The notes below the pieces were generated by a model that saw only the letters and a program-made list of their open reading frames with translations, made no database searches and had not been told where the DNA came from. Shown piece after piece: positions 26,369 to 34,215 of a stretch of DNA of 64,000 nucleotides. The DNA is from Lactobacillus iners DSM 13335 (GTDB lineage Bacteria; Bacillota; Bacilli; Lactobacillales; Lactobacillaceae). Within the stretch, counting starts at the first letter, position 1, and the number at the start of each line of letters is the position of its first letter. Location: the NCBI RefSeq assembly GCF_000160875.1, contig NZ_GG700809.1, forward strand, positions 28,701-92,700, read 5' to 3'. Made by a program: the position numbers and the translations under genes.

Positions 26369-27940
26369 CTAAACTAAATGTATTTCTCTATCAAAGAGAC
26401 TGTACATTTCATCATTAAAATTATGAGCTATAAAGATCACAGTATATGGACTATTTAATAACTTCTTTAAAATATCGAGCGTTGCTTTTTTATCTATAGC
26501 ACTAGTGCCTTCATCAATTAAAATAAAATCGTCATCGTGAATGCAAGCCCGAGCTAATACTATTTTTTGTCGCTGACCTCCAGAAATATTTAATTTTTGC
26601 AAATTTAATTTTGTCTTTAGGCCTAATGGCATTTTTCTAATATCAGATTCAAAAGAAACGTCTTTAACATAATCTAATACTTTATTTTTCAATTTCGAAT
26701 TGAACATTGTAATATTATTTTCGATACTATCAGGAAATAATATTGGATCTTGTGGGATATATCTTATCTTAACCTTATTAATTTTAATATCAGCACCATA
26801 TTTATTTTTAAAATTGATCGTACCAGTATGAAGTTTAATTTTACCAAGAAGTACTTTAAATAGAGTGGTTTTTCCAGTTCCTGAGTCACCAGTTAATAAA
26901 ACTTTTTCACCAGATTTTATATTCAAATTGGGAAACTTTATTATTTTCCCATTAGAAAATTTTACTGACACGTTTTTTGTAGTCAAGCTAGCTGGAGACT
27001 GTAAAGTACCTATATGCTCAACTACAGCTGTATCCGCATTAACCTCATTGCTTAAACTATCTACTGAATGAATCTGTCCTAATTCAGTTGCAAGCATTTT
27101 AACTGACATATTGATATAGGAGCTAAAGCTTTCAACAGTTACTATTACACCAAATACAACAGTATGGTTTGTAACTAATACGGCCGTAACTGCTAATAAA
27201 GCAAATTGCAGCAGTGCTGAAGTAGCCTTATTCAATACAGCTAAACCTTGCATAGTACTTGTTCTTGCTATATTTGCACTTTCTAATGTATCAGATGCAT
27301 TATCCATAATCCTAGAAAGCTGTGCACCCACTGAAAACCTTTGAAGTACCGACAGACCATCTAACCATTTTTCAGCTGTATCTAAATACTGCTTATTTGC
27401 TTGAGATAGCTTTAGAGCAGCTGCTTGCATAGCGGGACGAAGAAATTTAGGCAAATAAAAGCTGAGCGTTCCCAATATCAAAACGACAATTAATAGACTC
27501 CAATGAAACAGCAACAGCCCAATCGAGGCAAAAATAATTTGAGCTAAATAGTATGGAATATCTGTATATACTGCTAGCTTTGAATCTTTTATTAAGTTCA
27601 GATCGTTAGTTAAGCGATTCTGAACTTCGGCAGCATTATGTGCTTTATTATCATAAAAATAATGGTTTACTATTTTAAATCTTATTTTATGATTATATTG
27701 CTGAATTTGTTTTTCAATCCAATACTGACAAATATTAAGACTAGCATAACTTATAATAAATAAAATTAAAGATAGAGTAATCAGAAAAATAAATTGTTGC
27801 CATTTTCTGTTTTTAATGGCCGTTATTTGATATGTATTAATATAGCTGACCCCAATTATTAAACCAGAAGTTAAGAATTCTAGAACTAATAGCGATATCA
27901 TTCTTATTCTATTAACAGCATATATATCTTTAAAAGACAC
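26369..27940 (-). CDS. ABC transporter, fused membrane and ATPase domains (cassette gene 2)
   Basis: This is a half-size ABC exporter of 523 aa. The N-terminal domain (about residues 1-290) has several membrane helices, such as LEFLTSGLIIGVSYI and LIVVLILGTLSFYLP. The ATPase domain shows Walker A GDSGTGKTTLF, signature ISGGQRQKIVLARA, Walker B FILIDEGTSAID and the switch His in FIAHNF. There is no C39 peptidase domain. It is a paralog of the preceding gene, 20 bp away, so the two probably form a heterodimer. The start is a GTG after AGAGGTGAT. Substrate unknown; small-ORF neighbours suggest a peptide. Confidence 0.85.
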   Translation of the reverse strand: MSFKDIYAVNRIRMISLLVLEFLTSGLIIGVSYINTYQITAIKNRKWQQFIFLITLSLILFIISYASLNICQYWIEKQIQQYNHKIRFKIVNHYFYDNKAHNAAEVQNRLTNDLNLIKDSKLAVYTDIPYYLAQIIFASIGLLLFHWSLLIVVLILGTLSFYLPKFLRPAMQAAALKLSQANKQYLDTAEKWLDGLSVLQRFSVGAQLSRIMDNASDTLESANIARTSTMQGLAVLNKATSALLQFALLAVTAVLVTNHTVVFGVIVTVESFSSYINMSVKMLATELGQIHSVDSLSNEVNADTAVVEHIGTLQSPASLTTKNVSVKFSNGKIIKFPNLNIKSGEKVLLTGDSGTGKTTLFKVLLGKIKLHTGTINFKNKYGADIKINKVKIRYIPQDPILFPDSIENNITMFNSKLKNKVLDYVKDVSFESDIRKMPLGLKTKLNLQKLNISGGQRQKIVLARACIHDDDFILIDEGTSAIDKKATLDILKKLLNSPYTVIFIAHNFNDEMYSLFDREIHLV

Positions 27941-27960
27941 TTATAATCACCTCTTATTAT

Positions 27961-29532
27961 TTACAAGCTAATCTTTCTACTAAATAGTTTTTCCATATCT
28001 TGAGTTAAATTATGAGCTATTACAATAACTGTCTTATTCGATGATACTAAGTTTTTTAGAATACGATAGCTACTTCTTGAATCTATTGCACTAGTTGCCT
28101 CATCAGCTAAAATAATAGAAAAATTATGTATCTCATTACGAGCTAAAATAATTTTCTGTTTTTGCCCTCCAGAAAAATTAATCGTGTCTAAATCAATTTT
28201 TGTTTCAAATCCGTTTGGCATACTAGCTATATCTTTACTTAAATCATTGTTTTCAATAGAATTTTTTACCTGCTGTTTCAACTTATTATTGAACATAATA
28301 ATATTGTTGATAATAGAAGTAGGAAAAAGCTTACCATCCTGAGGAATATAACCAATTTGAGCATAATCTGGACTAATTTTTTTACCATATTTATCTTCAA
28401 AAATAACTTGTCCCGTAGTTGGGTACATTTTATTAAGAATTAATTTAAATAGCGTAGACTTACCAGTACCACTATCTCCACTAAGCAACACTTTTTCGCC
28501 TTTTTTAATACGAATATCTGGGAAGTGTATTGTTTCTCCATTTTTAAATGAAATGCTTAAATCATGTGTACTAATTGAGTATATTTCATCAGTATTAATT
28601 TCTTTATGAGAGGGGATTACCTTTTGGGACTCAACAATTTGTTTGTTAAGCTCTTGAACTGATTGAATTCGTGTTAACGATGTAGTAATTGGCAACAAAC
28701 AATTTAAAATCATAGAGGAAAAGTTACCGGCTGCTATTATTACTCCGAAGGTTACTTGATGATTAAAAAATAAGATTGCTGCTAACAGAGTAATCGCAAT
28801 TTGAGAGAAAGAATTGGCACATCCGTTAAGAAAATCTGCAATAGAAATTACTTTTTTTCTTTTTACGAAGCTTGTTTCTAGATTTTTACTAACTTCTTGC
28901 ATGACTAAGTTTAGTTTATTAAAAGCAGTATACTTTCTTAATTCTTCTAAGCCATTAAACCATTCTTCAATAGCTAACAAATATTTACTATTTCTATTAA
29001 CCACTTTTTGCGTTGCATTAGAGGCTCTTTGTCTTGTAAAACGAGGAATGTAAAGTGTAATAACTGATAGAATTAATGCCAATAATGTAAGCATCCAATT
29101 CATTAGAAGAAGGCTGCCAATAGACGTAACCAACAAGAAACTTGATTGAATAATACTTAAAGACTTATCGGCATAATTTTTAGTAAGCACTTGTAAATTA
29201 CCATTTAATTCATTTTCCATTTCAGCCACTTTAAGTGCCTTGTCATGAAAGTATTTGCTTATTAATTTATGTCTAATACTGTGAATATATTTTTGAGTTT
29301 GTTTACTAAAAAGATAGGTAGCTAACGAGCTGAAAATGTAAGAAACGAATGAAAGGAAAACACTACTGGCAATAATTATCAAAAAACCTATGAGAATATT
29401 TTTAACTAATTGATTATAGGCAAATTGTATAATATATGAGCTTGTTGCAGATCCTGCTGCAAATAATAGCTCTAAAACAATTATTACAAAGAATAAGAGT
29501 AAATTAGTTTTAATTAATTTTTGAAAACTCAT
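27961..29532 (-). CDS. ABC transporter, fused membrane and ATPase domains (cassette gene 1)
   Basis: This is the second half-size exporter of the pair, also 523 aa. It has N-terminal helices such as LFFVIIVLELLFAAG and LLMNWMLTLLALILSV, then an ATPase domain with Walker A GDSGTGKSTLF, signature FSGGQKQKIILAR, Walker B IILADEATSAID and switch His in VIAHNL. All catalytic motifs look intact, so both nucleotide sites may work. It follows a 67-aa gene by 10 bp, with AGGTGAT as the ribosome site. It presumably exports a small peptide or drug-like compound; this is inferred from context. Confidence 0.85.
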   Translation of the reverse strand: MSFQKLIKTNLLLFFVIIVLELLFAAGSATSSYIIQFAYNQLVKNILIGFLIIIASSVFLSFVSYIFSSLATYLFSKQTQKYIHSIRHKLISKYFHDKALKVAEMENELNGNLQVLTKNYADKSLSIIQSSFLLVTSIGSLLLMNWMLTLLALILSVITLYIPRFTRQRASNATQKVVNRNSKYLLAIEEWFNGLEELRKYTAFNKLNLVMQEVSKNLETSFVKRKKVISIADFLNGCANSFSQIAITLLAAILFFNHQVTFGVIIAAGNFSSMILNCLLPITTSLTRIQSVQELNKQIVESQKVIPSHKEINTDEIYSISTHDLSISFKNGETIHFPDIRIKKGEKVLLSGDSGTGKSTLFKLILNKMYPTTGQVIFEDKYGKKISPDYAQIGYIPQDGKLFPTSIINNIIMFNNKLKQQVKNSIENNDLSKDIASMPNGFETKIDLDTINFSGGQKQKIILARNEIHNFSIILADEATSAIDSRSSYRILKNLVSSNKTVIVIAHNLTQDMEKLFSRKISL

Positions 29533-29542
29533 CTTTAATCAC

Positions 29543-29746
29543 CTAGATCCTATAATTATTTTTAATAATATCGGCTTTTTCTAAGGGGGACGGATAAATA
29601 TATATCTGTCTTTTTAAATCAGCTTGCAATTTTGAAGTTGATACACCAGATCTATTAAAAGAATCTAACATTTCAATTTGTCTAGCAAAAGGATCATCAG
29701 AATGATTTGCTAATAAATATTGTTTCTTTTCATTAGCCTTTTCCAT
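29543..29746 (-). CDS. Small protein ahead of the ABC exporters (67 aa)
   Basis: This is a hydrophilic, charged 67-residue protein with no signal peptide, membrane helix or recognised domain. It has a very strong ribosome site (GGAAGGAAG) and is the first gene of the exporter operon. The N-terminal two thirds look helical (KKQYLLANHSDDPFARQIEM) and the C-terminus is richer in aromatic and proline residues (IYIYPSPLEKADI). It could be a peptide precursor, an immunity factor or a transport adaptor. None of these can be decided from sequence. Confidence 0.65.
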   Translation of the reverse strand: MEKANEKKQYLLANHSDDPFARQIEMLDSFNRSGVSTSKLQADLKRQIYIYPSPLEKADIIKNNYRI

Positions 29747-29779
29747 AAAAAATACTTCCTTCCAATAAAAAGATATTTC

Positions 29780-29808
29780 TTTCTAAATGGATGTAGTTCA
29801 TTTGGAAA
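29780..29808. promoter_or_regulatory. Inverted repeat in the exporter leader
   Basis: TTTCTAAATG and CATTTGGAAA arms with a 9-base centre lie between the minus-strand promoter and the 67-aa gene. The position would suit a repressor site or an mRNA stem-loop. Confidence 0.45.
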
Positions 29809-29816
29809 TTAAGGTA

Positions 29817-29845
29817 ATAATATTGCCTTTTTATTAATTAGTCAA
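29817..29845 (-). promoter_or_regulatory. Promoter of the ABC-exporter operon
   Basis: On the minus strand TTGACT (29840-29845) and TATTAT (29817-29822) are 17 bp apart. It drives the 67-aa gene and both ABC genes. Confidence 0.75.
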
Positions 29846-29918
29846 CGCATTTTTTAATTTTTTATATTATTCTTCTTCATTTAATACTTGTTATTTGCTA
29901 AAAATGATTTTAATTAAG

Positions 29919-29932
29919 TAGTGCTAGCACTA
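29919..29932. promoter_or_regulatory. Palindrome TAGTGCTAGCACTA, copy 2
   Basis: This copy lies about 75 bp upstream of the candidate 26-aa peptide ORF, at the edge of a TATAGAAT -10-like sequence. It could control that transcript. Confidence 0.5.
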
Positions 29933-30006
29933 TAGAATATTACCAAAGAAAGTTTCTTAGTTCATAATAATTTTTGTAAGAAATTGAAACTACTGTGAGG
30001 TGCAAA

Positions 30007-30087
30007 ATGACTAAAATTATAACCTTTGGTAACTTCCATTCACCCAATGCAACGTTTAAATTACTATGGAGTAACTGGAATTACTAA
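30007..30087 (+). CDS. Candidate small peptide ORF (26 aa)
   Basis: An ATG four bases after GAGGTG opens a 26-codon frame. The product begins MTKIITFGNF and ends in an aromatic run WSNWNY. It is divergent from the exporter operon and lies below the second palindrome. This is the size and layout of a secreted peptide or pheromone precursor, but no known family was recognised and coding is unproven. Confidence 0.35.
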   Translation: MTKIITFGNFHSPNATFKLLWSNWNY

Positions 30088-30096
30088 TGACAGTTG

Positions 30097-30322
30097 TTAC
30101 GATGAAAAAAGTATTTGAAGTTTATAAGCAAGTTGTAAATGATCTCTATTATGACCACCAAAATGTAAATCTAGTCCTTTAATTTCAAGTTTATTTAAAC
30201 TTCCGAGTTGCTTTTTAATTTCTTGACGTTGTTGCTTAGTTAAAGTGAGTGGCTGCATAAAAATAACGTAGCAGTCATATAAACTGCTACGCTAAAAAGT
30301 CTAACTTTTTGGGGTCACATCA
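30097..30322 (-). other. Right end of the cassette with IS3-like terminus
   Basis: Read on the minus strand, the end is TGATGTGACCCCAAAAAG, like IS3-family terminal repeats. A hairpin follows (ACGTAGCAGT/ACTGCTACG on the + strand). A 53-codon frame (30097-30258) starting MQPLTLTKQQRQEIKKQL lies below it but has no ribosome site and no recognised family. This is probably a remnant of an insertion element. Confidence 0.35.
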
Positions 30323-30349
30323 ATTTTAAAATGTTGCTTTTTTTATTAG
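30323..30349 (+). repeat. Right half of the disrupted bidirectional terminator
   Basis: Exact inverted copy of 25975-26001. On the minus strand this half no longer forms a stem by itself, so the DUF2187 gene has lost most of its terminator. Confidence 0.85.
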
Positions 30350-30365
30350 CTACAAGCGAATTATT

Positions 30366-30653
30366 TTATTGTTGATCATCTTTTGCTTCAATTTTGGATA
30401 TTTTGATTTCGTTAGTAGGTGTTTCAGCTTGTTTTGATGGTTTTTTAGCTAATTTCTTAAGATTTTTAAAACTAACTACTATTTTTCCATTAAGATCACT
30501 AACATTTGTTTCATCTTCTGGTTCATAGGATGTAATAGATAATAATACTGAGTTTTCGTATATTTTTTCTACTTTACCTTCAAATGGCTTGGATATTTCT
30601 TCATCAGATTTTGCACCTACGATAGAATCTATTTTGATATCGCTTTTTTTCAT
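30366..30653 (-). CDS. DUF2187 family protein
   Basis: This is a 95-aa basic protein. Its core, FEGKVEKIYENSVLLSIT followed by NGKIVVSFKNLKKL, resembles DUF2187/YkvS small beta-barrel proteins. The C-terminal tail is charged and probably disordered. The start is the ATG at 30653, preceded by AGGAAAGAG; the longer frame lacks a ribosome site. Function unknown. It was originally convergent with the aquaporin gene before the cassette arrived. Confidence 0.75.
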   Translation of the reverse strand: MKKSDIKIDSIVGAKSDEEISKPFEGKVEKIYENSVLLSITSYEPEDETNVSDLNGKIVVSFKNLKKLAKKPSKQAETPTNEIKISKIEAKDDQQ

Positions 30654-30745
30654 GAAAAACACTCTTTCCTTATTAGTATGATATCGTATACAATAGTGAA
30701 ATAATATTATAAAAATCAAGCAATTTCAAGCAATAGGAGTATATT

Positions 30746-31303
30746 TTGAAAAAAATCATTATCATTGCTGGCCCTAGTGGTGCTGGTAAGACCACTATAT
30801 CTAATTATTTGCAGGAAAAATACAATATACCACGAGTTTTAACACATACTACGAGACCGCCGAGGGCAGGCGAACAAAATGGCAAAGAGTATTATTTTGA
30901 GACCGATAGTAGTTTTAGTAAACTTCATCTATTTGAAAAAGTAGAATATGGCCATTATCAATATGGCTCAAGTCAGGAGTCTCTACAAAAAGCTTGGAGT
31001 CAACATGATTTAGTTTCTATCATACTTGAAACCCAGGGTGTCAATTCGTATTTTCATAAGCTACCGATTGATAATATTTGTTTTATTTATATTACAATTA
31101 GTGATCATTCTAAATTAATGCAACGTTTGATTGGGCGAGGGGATGCTCCTATTGAAATAAATAAAAGGATTAATAGTTCAGAATTTAAACGTGATTTGCA
31201 ATTGCATGGCGTTTTAAAAAAGTATGCTCATATTGTAGTCAATGATAATTGGCAAGATACTAAAGGAACTATAGCAAAGTTGATTGATCAGATACAACAT
31301 TAG
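30746..31303 (+). CDS. Guanylate kinase-like P-loop protein
   Basis: This is a 185-aa member of the guanylate kinase family, probably an accessory paralog of Gmk. The P-loop reads IIAGPSGAGKTTISNYL, and THTTRPPRAGEQNGKEYYF matches the GMP-binding segment. The remainder is more divergent than in housekeeping Gmk enzymes and somewhat short. The start is a TTG after AGGAG. It is monocistronic; GMP phosphorylation is possible but not assured. Confidence 0.82.
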   Translation: MKKIIIIAGPSGAGKTTISNYLQEKYNIPRVLTHTTRPPRAGEQNGKEYYFETDSSFSKLHLFEKVEYGHYQYGSSQESLQKAWSQHDLVSIILETQGVNSYFHKLPIDNICFIYITISDHSKLMQRLIGRGDAPIEINKRINSSEFKRDLQLHGVLKKYAHIVVNDNWQDTKGTIAKLIDQIQH

Positions 31304-31355
31304 TGGTTTTTTGAAATATTTATTACATAATTTTGTAATCAATGTGCTTTAATTC

Positions 31356-31372
31356 TGTAACATGGATGTAAT
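31356..31372 (+). promoter_or_regulatory. WalR (YycF) box upstream of the NlpC/P60 gene
   Basis: TGTAAC-N5-TGTAAT matches the WalR consensus TGTWAH-N5-TGTWAH exactly. It overlaps the poor -35 of a promoter whose -10 is TACAAT at 31383-31388. A weaker TGTAAT copy lies 22 bp upstream. Confidence 0.65.
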
Positions 31373-31416
31373 ACTAATCAGATACAATAGTCATTGTAAT
31401 AAATTAAGATTTTAAA

Positions 31417-31431
31417 GCGACAGAGAGTCGC
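31417..31431 (+). promoter_or_regulatory. Leader hairpin before the NlpC/P60 ribosome site
   Basis: GCGAC-AGAGA-GTCGC forms a small GC-rich stem immediately upstream of AGGAGGA. It may protect the mRNA 5' end or tune translation. Confidence 0.4.
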
Positions 31432-31445
31432 AGGAGGAACCTGAT

Positions 31446-32147
31446 TTGAAACCACTTATGTCTAGATTATTTAAATTCACTTTGGCTACAACTATTGCTG
31501 TGACTGGTGTTGTAGTATCTAATTCTTTAAAACCAGTTAAAGCAAAAGCTGCTGGTGTTATAGCTAAGGTTAATTATGTACCTGGTTATGGCATAGCTGT
31601 CTGGAATAATATAAATGGCGGACATACTACTGGTCAGTATTTACCTCATGGAAGTAGATGGGTAGTTGTTAAGACTTCTTATGATAAACAAGGTAGATTA
31701 TGGTACGATTTAGGCCACAATCATTGGGTATTAGCTTCATATACTGTTTCTGATTCTACACCTGTTTCTCAATCTGCATCAGCTAACACTAGTGTAAAAG
31801 CTAGTGCACAAGCTATAATTAATTTTGCTCTTAAACAACAAGGCAAGCCTTACGTATATGGTGCTGCAGGTCCTAGTGCATTTGATTGCTCAGGCTTAAC
31901 TTCATACGTTTATAAGCAAGTTACAGGTCGTTATATTGGTAGAACTACTTATAATCAATTGAATGCTGGTACACGAGTTAGCGTTAGTCAATTACAACCA
32001 GGTGACTTAGTATTTTGGGGTAATTATCATGTTGGTATTTACATCGGCAATGGACAATATATTCACTCACCACAACCTGGACAAAGTGTTACTGTAGCTA
32101 ATATTTCTAGTTATTACTACCCTTCATACGGTGTTCGTGTACTTTAA
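31446..32147 (+). CDS. Secreted NlpC/P60 peptidoglycan endopeptidase
   Basis: This is a cell-wall hydrolase of 233 aa. A signal peptide ends near KAKAAG (about residue 36). An SH3/SLAP-like binding segment follows (VNYVPGYGIAVWNN to HNHWVLASYTV). The C-terminal NlpC/P60 domain has the catalytic Cys in FDCSGLTSYVYKQV and His in YHVGIYIGNGQYIHS. It cleaves stem-peptide bonds in peptidoglycan. The start is a TTG eight bases after GGAGGA. The WalR box upstream fits a growth-linked wall hydrolase. Confidence 0.93.
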   Translation: MKPLMSRLFKFTLATTIAVTGVVVSNSLKPVKAKAAGVIAKVNYVPGYGIAVWNNINGGHTTGQYLPHGSRWVVVKTSYDKQGRLWYDLGHNHWVLASYTVSDSTPVSQSASANTSVKASAQAIINFALKQQGKPYVYGAAGPSAFDCSGLTSYVYKQVTGRYIGRTTYNQLNAGTRVSVSQLQPGDLVFWGNYHVGIYIGNGQYIHSPQPGQSVTVANISSYYYPSYGVRVL

Positions 32148-32167
32148 TTCTTAATTGCATATATTTA

Positions 32168-32201
32168 AAAGGTATCAAGTTGTTGATGCTTTTTTTGTTT
32201 T
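32168..32201 (+). terminator. Terminator after the NlpC/P60 gene
   Basis: GTATCAA pairs with TTGATGC around GTTG, with A- and T-runs on either side. Confidence 0.7.
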
Positions 32202-32302
32202 CTTAGTGCTTCAATTTATGACTACTAATTTTTTATATATAATAATTTAGCTGAACTACGTGATATAATAACTTAATAGAGTAAGGCAGAGGAAGTAATT
32301 AT

Positions 32303-33484
32303 ATGCGTAAAAAAGCACGTAGCTATAAATTTAGTCTGATTATTTTGCTACTTCTTTCTTTTTTATTGGTTATTTTTTTATTAATTGCAAATAATAAAAG
32401 AAAACATAATCGAATTAAGCAAATCAATCAAACAGTTATATATAATAAAACTCATTTTAATCCATGTGTAAAAATATATGGCGTAGATGTTAGCAAATTA
32501 ACAATTGATCAAGCATATAGAAAAGTTAATAAAAAAGCTGTTAATGCATTAATGATTGACGGAAGAGATATAAAGTTAATTAGAAAAGATTTCGAAACTA
32601 TTACTCGAAAAAAAGTTGAAGATTATTTTAACGAACAAAAGACAAGATTGCCTAATTATCAAAAATATATTTTTCGTAATAAAGAATTATTGGATTTAAA
32701 AGGTAAAGCCAAAAATATAGCTGATGCCAAAGTAGTATTTGAAATTTTGGGTAAAAAATACATTTTCTCAAGAAAAAAATATTATCCAAAAGTTGAATGC
32801 TATAATAAGGCATTTCATTTTTTAGATGATAGTTTACTGAAGGCTAGGATAGAAAGACTTAATCAAGAGTATAGCACTTTGCATAAAAAGTATCATTTTG
32901 AAACTCCTGAACATGGTATGATTTTGGTAAGAAATGAGAGTTATGGATGGGCCATTAATTCTAAACAGTTAATTGAAGCTATTAAATCTGCATATATTAA
33001 TAAACATTCTGTATTAAAAGGTCACAATTTTGTTTATGGTATTGGATATAGCTCATATGGTAAAGGATATGGTAAAGGTAATAATGGGTTAGGCAACACA
33101 TATATTGCTGTATCTATCCCTAATCAAGAAGCATGGTTTTATAAGCATGGCAAGTTAGTTCTTAAAATTAACAATATTGTCACAGGAACTGCTGCAAATA
33201 AGTTAGATGCGACTCCAAAAGGCGTTTGGTATATTCATTATAAGCAGTCACCTAGTGTATTGCGTGGTAAAAATAGTGATGGAACACCATATGCATCTCG
33301 TGTTAGATATTGGATGCCATTTACTTTGAGTGGATGTGGACTGCACGATGCTGCTTGGCGAACCGATTGGAGTAAAACTGCTTATATAAAAAATGGTTCA
33401 CATGGATGTGTTAATATCAAACCTAGCTTGATAAAAGCTGTTTGGAATGTAGTTGAAAAGGATGAACCTGTAGTTATTTATTAG
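32303..33484 (+). CDS. L,D-transpeptidase (YkuD domain)
   Basis: This is a membrane-anchored wall cross-linking enzyme of 393 aa. It has a basic N-terminus and one helix (about residues 10-30), then a PG-binding-4-like segment. The C-terminal YkuD domain carries the catalytic signature KNGSHGCVNIKPS with the His-Gly-Cys, and TPKGVWYIHYK before it. It forms 3-3 cross-links or attaches proteins to peptidoglycan. An extended -10 promoter (TGATATAAT at 32262-32270) precedes it. Confidence 0.92.
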   Translation: MRKKARSYKFSLIILLLLSFLLVIFLLIANNKRKHNRIKQINQTVIYNKTHFNPCVKIYGVDVSKLTIDQAYRKVNKKAVNALMIDGRDIKLIRKDFETITRKKVEDYFNEQKTRLPNYQKYIFRNKELLDLKGKAKNIADAKVVFEILGKKYIFSRKKYYPKVECYNKAFHFLDDSLLKARIERLNQEYSTLHKKYHFETPEHGMILVRNESYGWAINSKQLIEAIKSAYINKHSVLKGHNFVYGIGYSSYGKGYGKGNNGLGNTYIAVSIPNQEAWFYKHGKLVLKINNIVTGTAANKLDATPKGVWYIHYKQSPSVLRGKNSDGTPYASRVRYWMPFTLSGCGLHDAAWRTDWSKTAYIKNGSHGCVNIKPSLIKAVWNVVEKDEPVVIY

Positions 33485-33495
33485 AGAGTAGGATA

Positions 33496-34215
33496 GTGTT
33501 GGTGGAATATTTTTTTAGACATGTACCTGATGGAACAACGAATTTTAACATGGCTTCTGTTTGGATAGCATTATTTATATCGGTTTTATTGGTTCATAAA
33601 TTTCGTTATAGTAAGCTTTTGCTAAATTTTGTGTTTGGTTCTATGCTTTGCTTACAATTATTGTTGATATATTGGTATTACGGTGAGCCTAGTACCTTTT
33701 TACATGAAGGATTGCCTTTATTTCATTGTAGAATTGCTGAAATTATGATTCCTTTAATGTACTACATGAATCAAAAAAAGATAGCCTTTTATTTTTCATG
33801 GTTAGGCATAATAGGAACTACTCTTGCGTTTACAATACCTGATCCTTCTAGGTATGTTTGGCCACATATTACTAATGTTACATATATTGGTTCACATATA
33901 TTATTAATGTGTGCAAGTATTATGGTAATTGAAAATGTCGAAACTGGGCTAAGAAGTATTGATATTATGAGCATCACATTGGCAATGAACACTTTAGTAT
34001 TAGCAGTAGATTTGTTACTTAAAGCAAATTATTGCTACTTGATGCAATTGCCATTTAAGTTATGGTTTACGCCTAATGGTGTCATAATTTTTATAATAAT
34101 GACATTTTTATTGATTTGTAGTATATCTTTTCTACAAAAAGAATATGAAATAGCTTGTAAAAGAAATCTAGCTAAAAAAGCTACGATAAAAGATGATACA
34201 GATTACTTACAATAA
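33496..34215 (+). CDS. TIGR02206/YwaF family membrane protein
   Basis: This is a 239-aa integral membrane protein with six to seven hydrophobic helices. It starts EYFFRHVPDGTTNFNM and shows LPLFHCRIAEIMIPLMYY, typical of the YwaF/TIGR02206 family of small membrane proteins of unknown role. The start is a GTG at 33496 or 33502 following AGAGTAGGA. It follows the L,D-transpeptidase gene closely and may be co-transcribed with it. It is convergent with the prepilin-peptidase-like gene and overlaps its end by a few bases. Confidence 0.75.
   Translation: MLVEYFFRHVPDGTTNFNMASVWIALFISVLLVHKFRYSKLLLNFVFGSMLCLQLLLIYWYYGEPSTFLHEGLPLFHCRIAEIMIPLMYYMNQKKIAFYFSWLGIIGTTLAFTIPDPSRYVWPHITNVTYIGSHILLMCASIMVIENVETGLRSIDIMSITLAMNTLVLAVDLLLKANYCYLMQLPFKLWFTPNGVIIFIIMTFLLICSISFLQKEYEIACKRNLAKKATIKDDTDYLQ

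Larger units (their letters stand above)
26002..30322. mobile_element. Inserted 4.3-kb ABC-exporter cassette
   Basis: The segment splits a formerly perfect terminator palindrome, and ATTTTAAAAT is present at both junctions as a likely 10-bp target duplication. It carries two paralogous ABC exporter genes, a 67-aa ORF, a candidate 26-aa ORF, two copies of a 14-bp palindrome and no visible transposase gene. The right end (TTTTTGGGGTCACATCA) resembles the terminal repeat of IS3-family elements. The left end (CAATGTCATTAAG) looks like an insertion-sequence end of another type. How it moved is unknown. Confidence 0.6.

Noticed and set aside
30102-30182. Second short + strand ORF beginning MKKVFEVYKQ
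   Set aside because: No ribosome site, and it lies opposite another frame in an insertion-element-like region.
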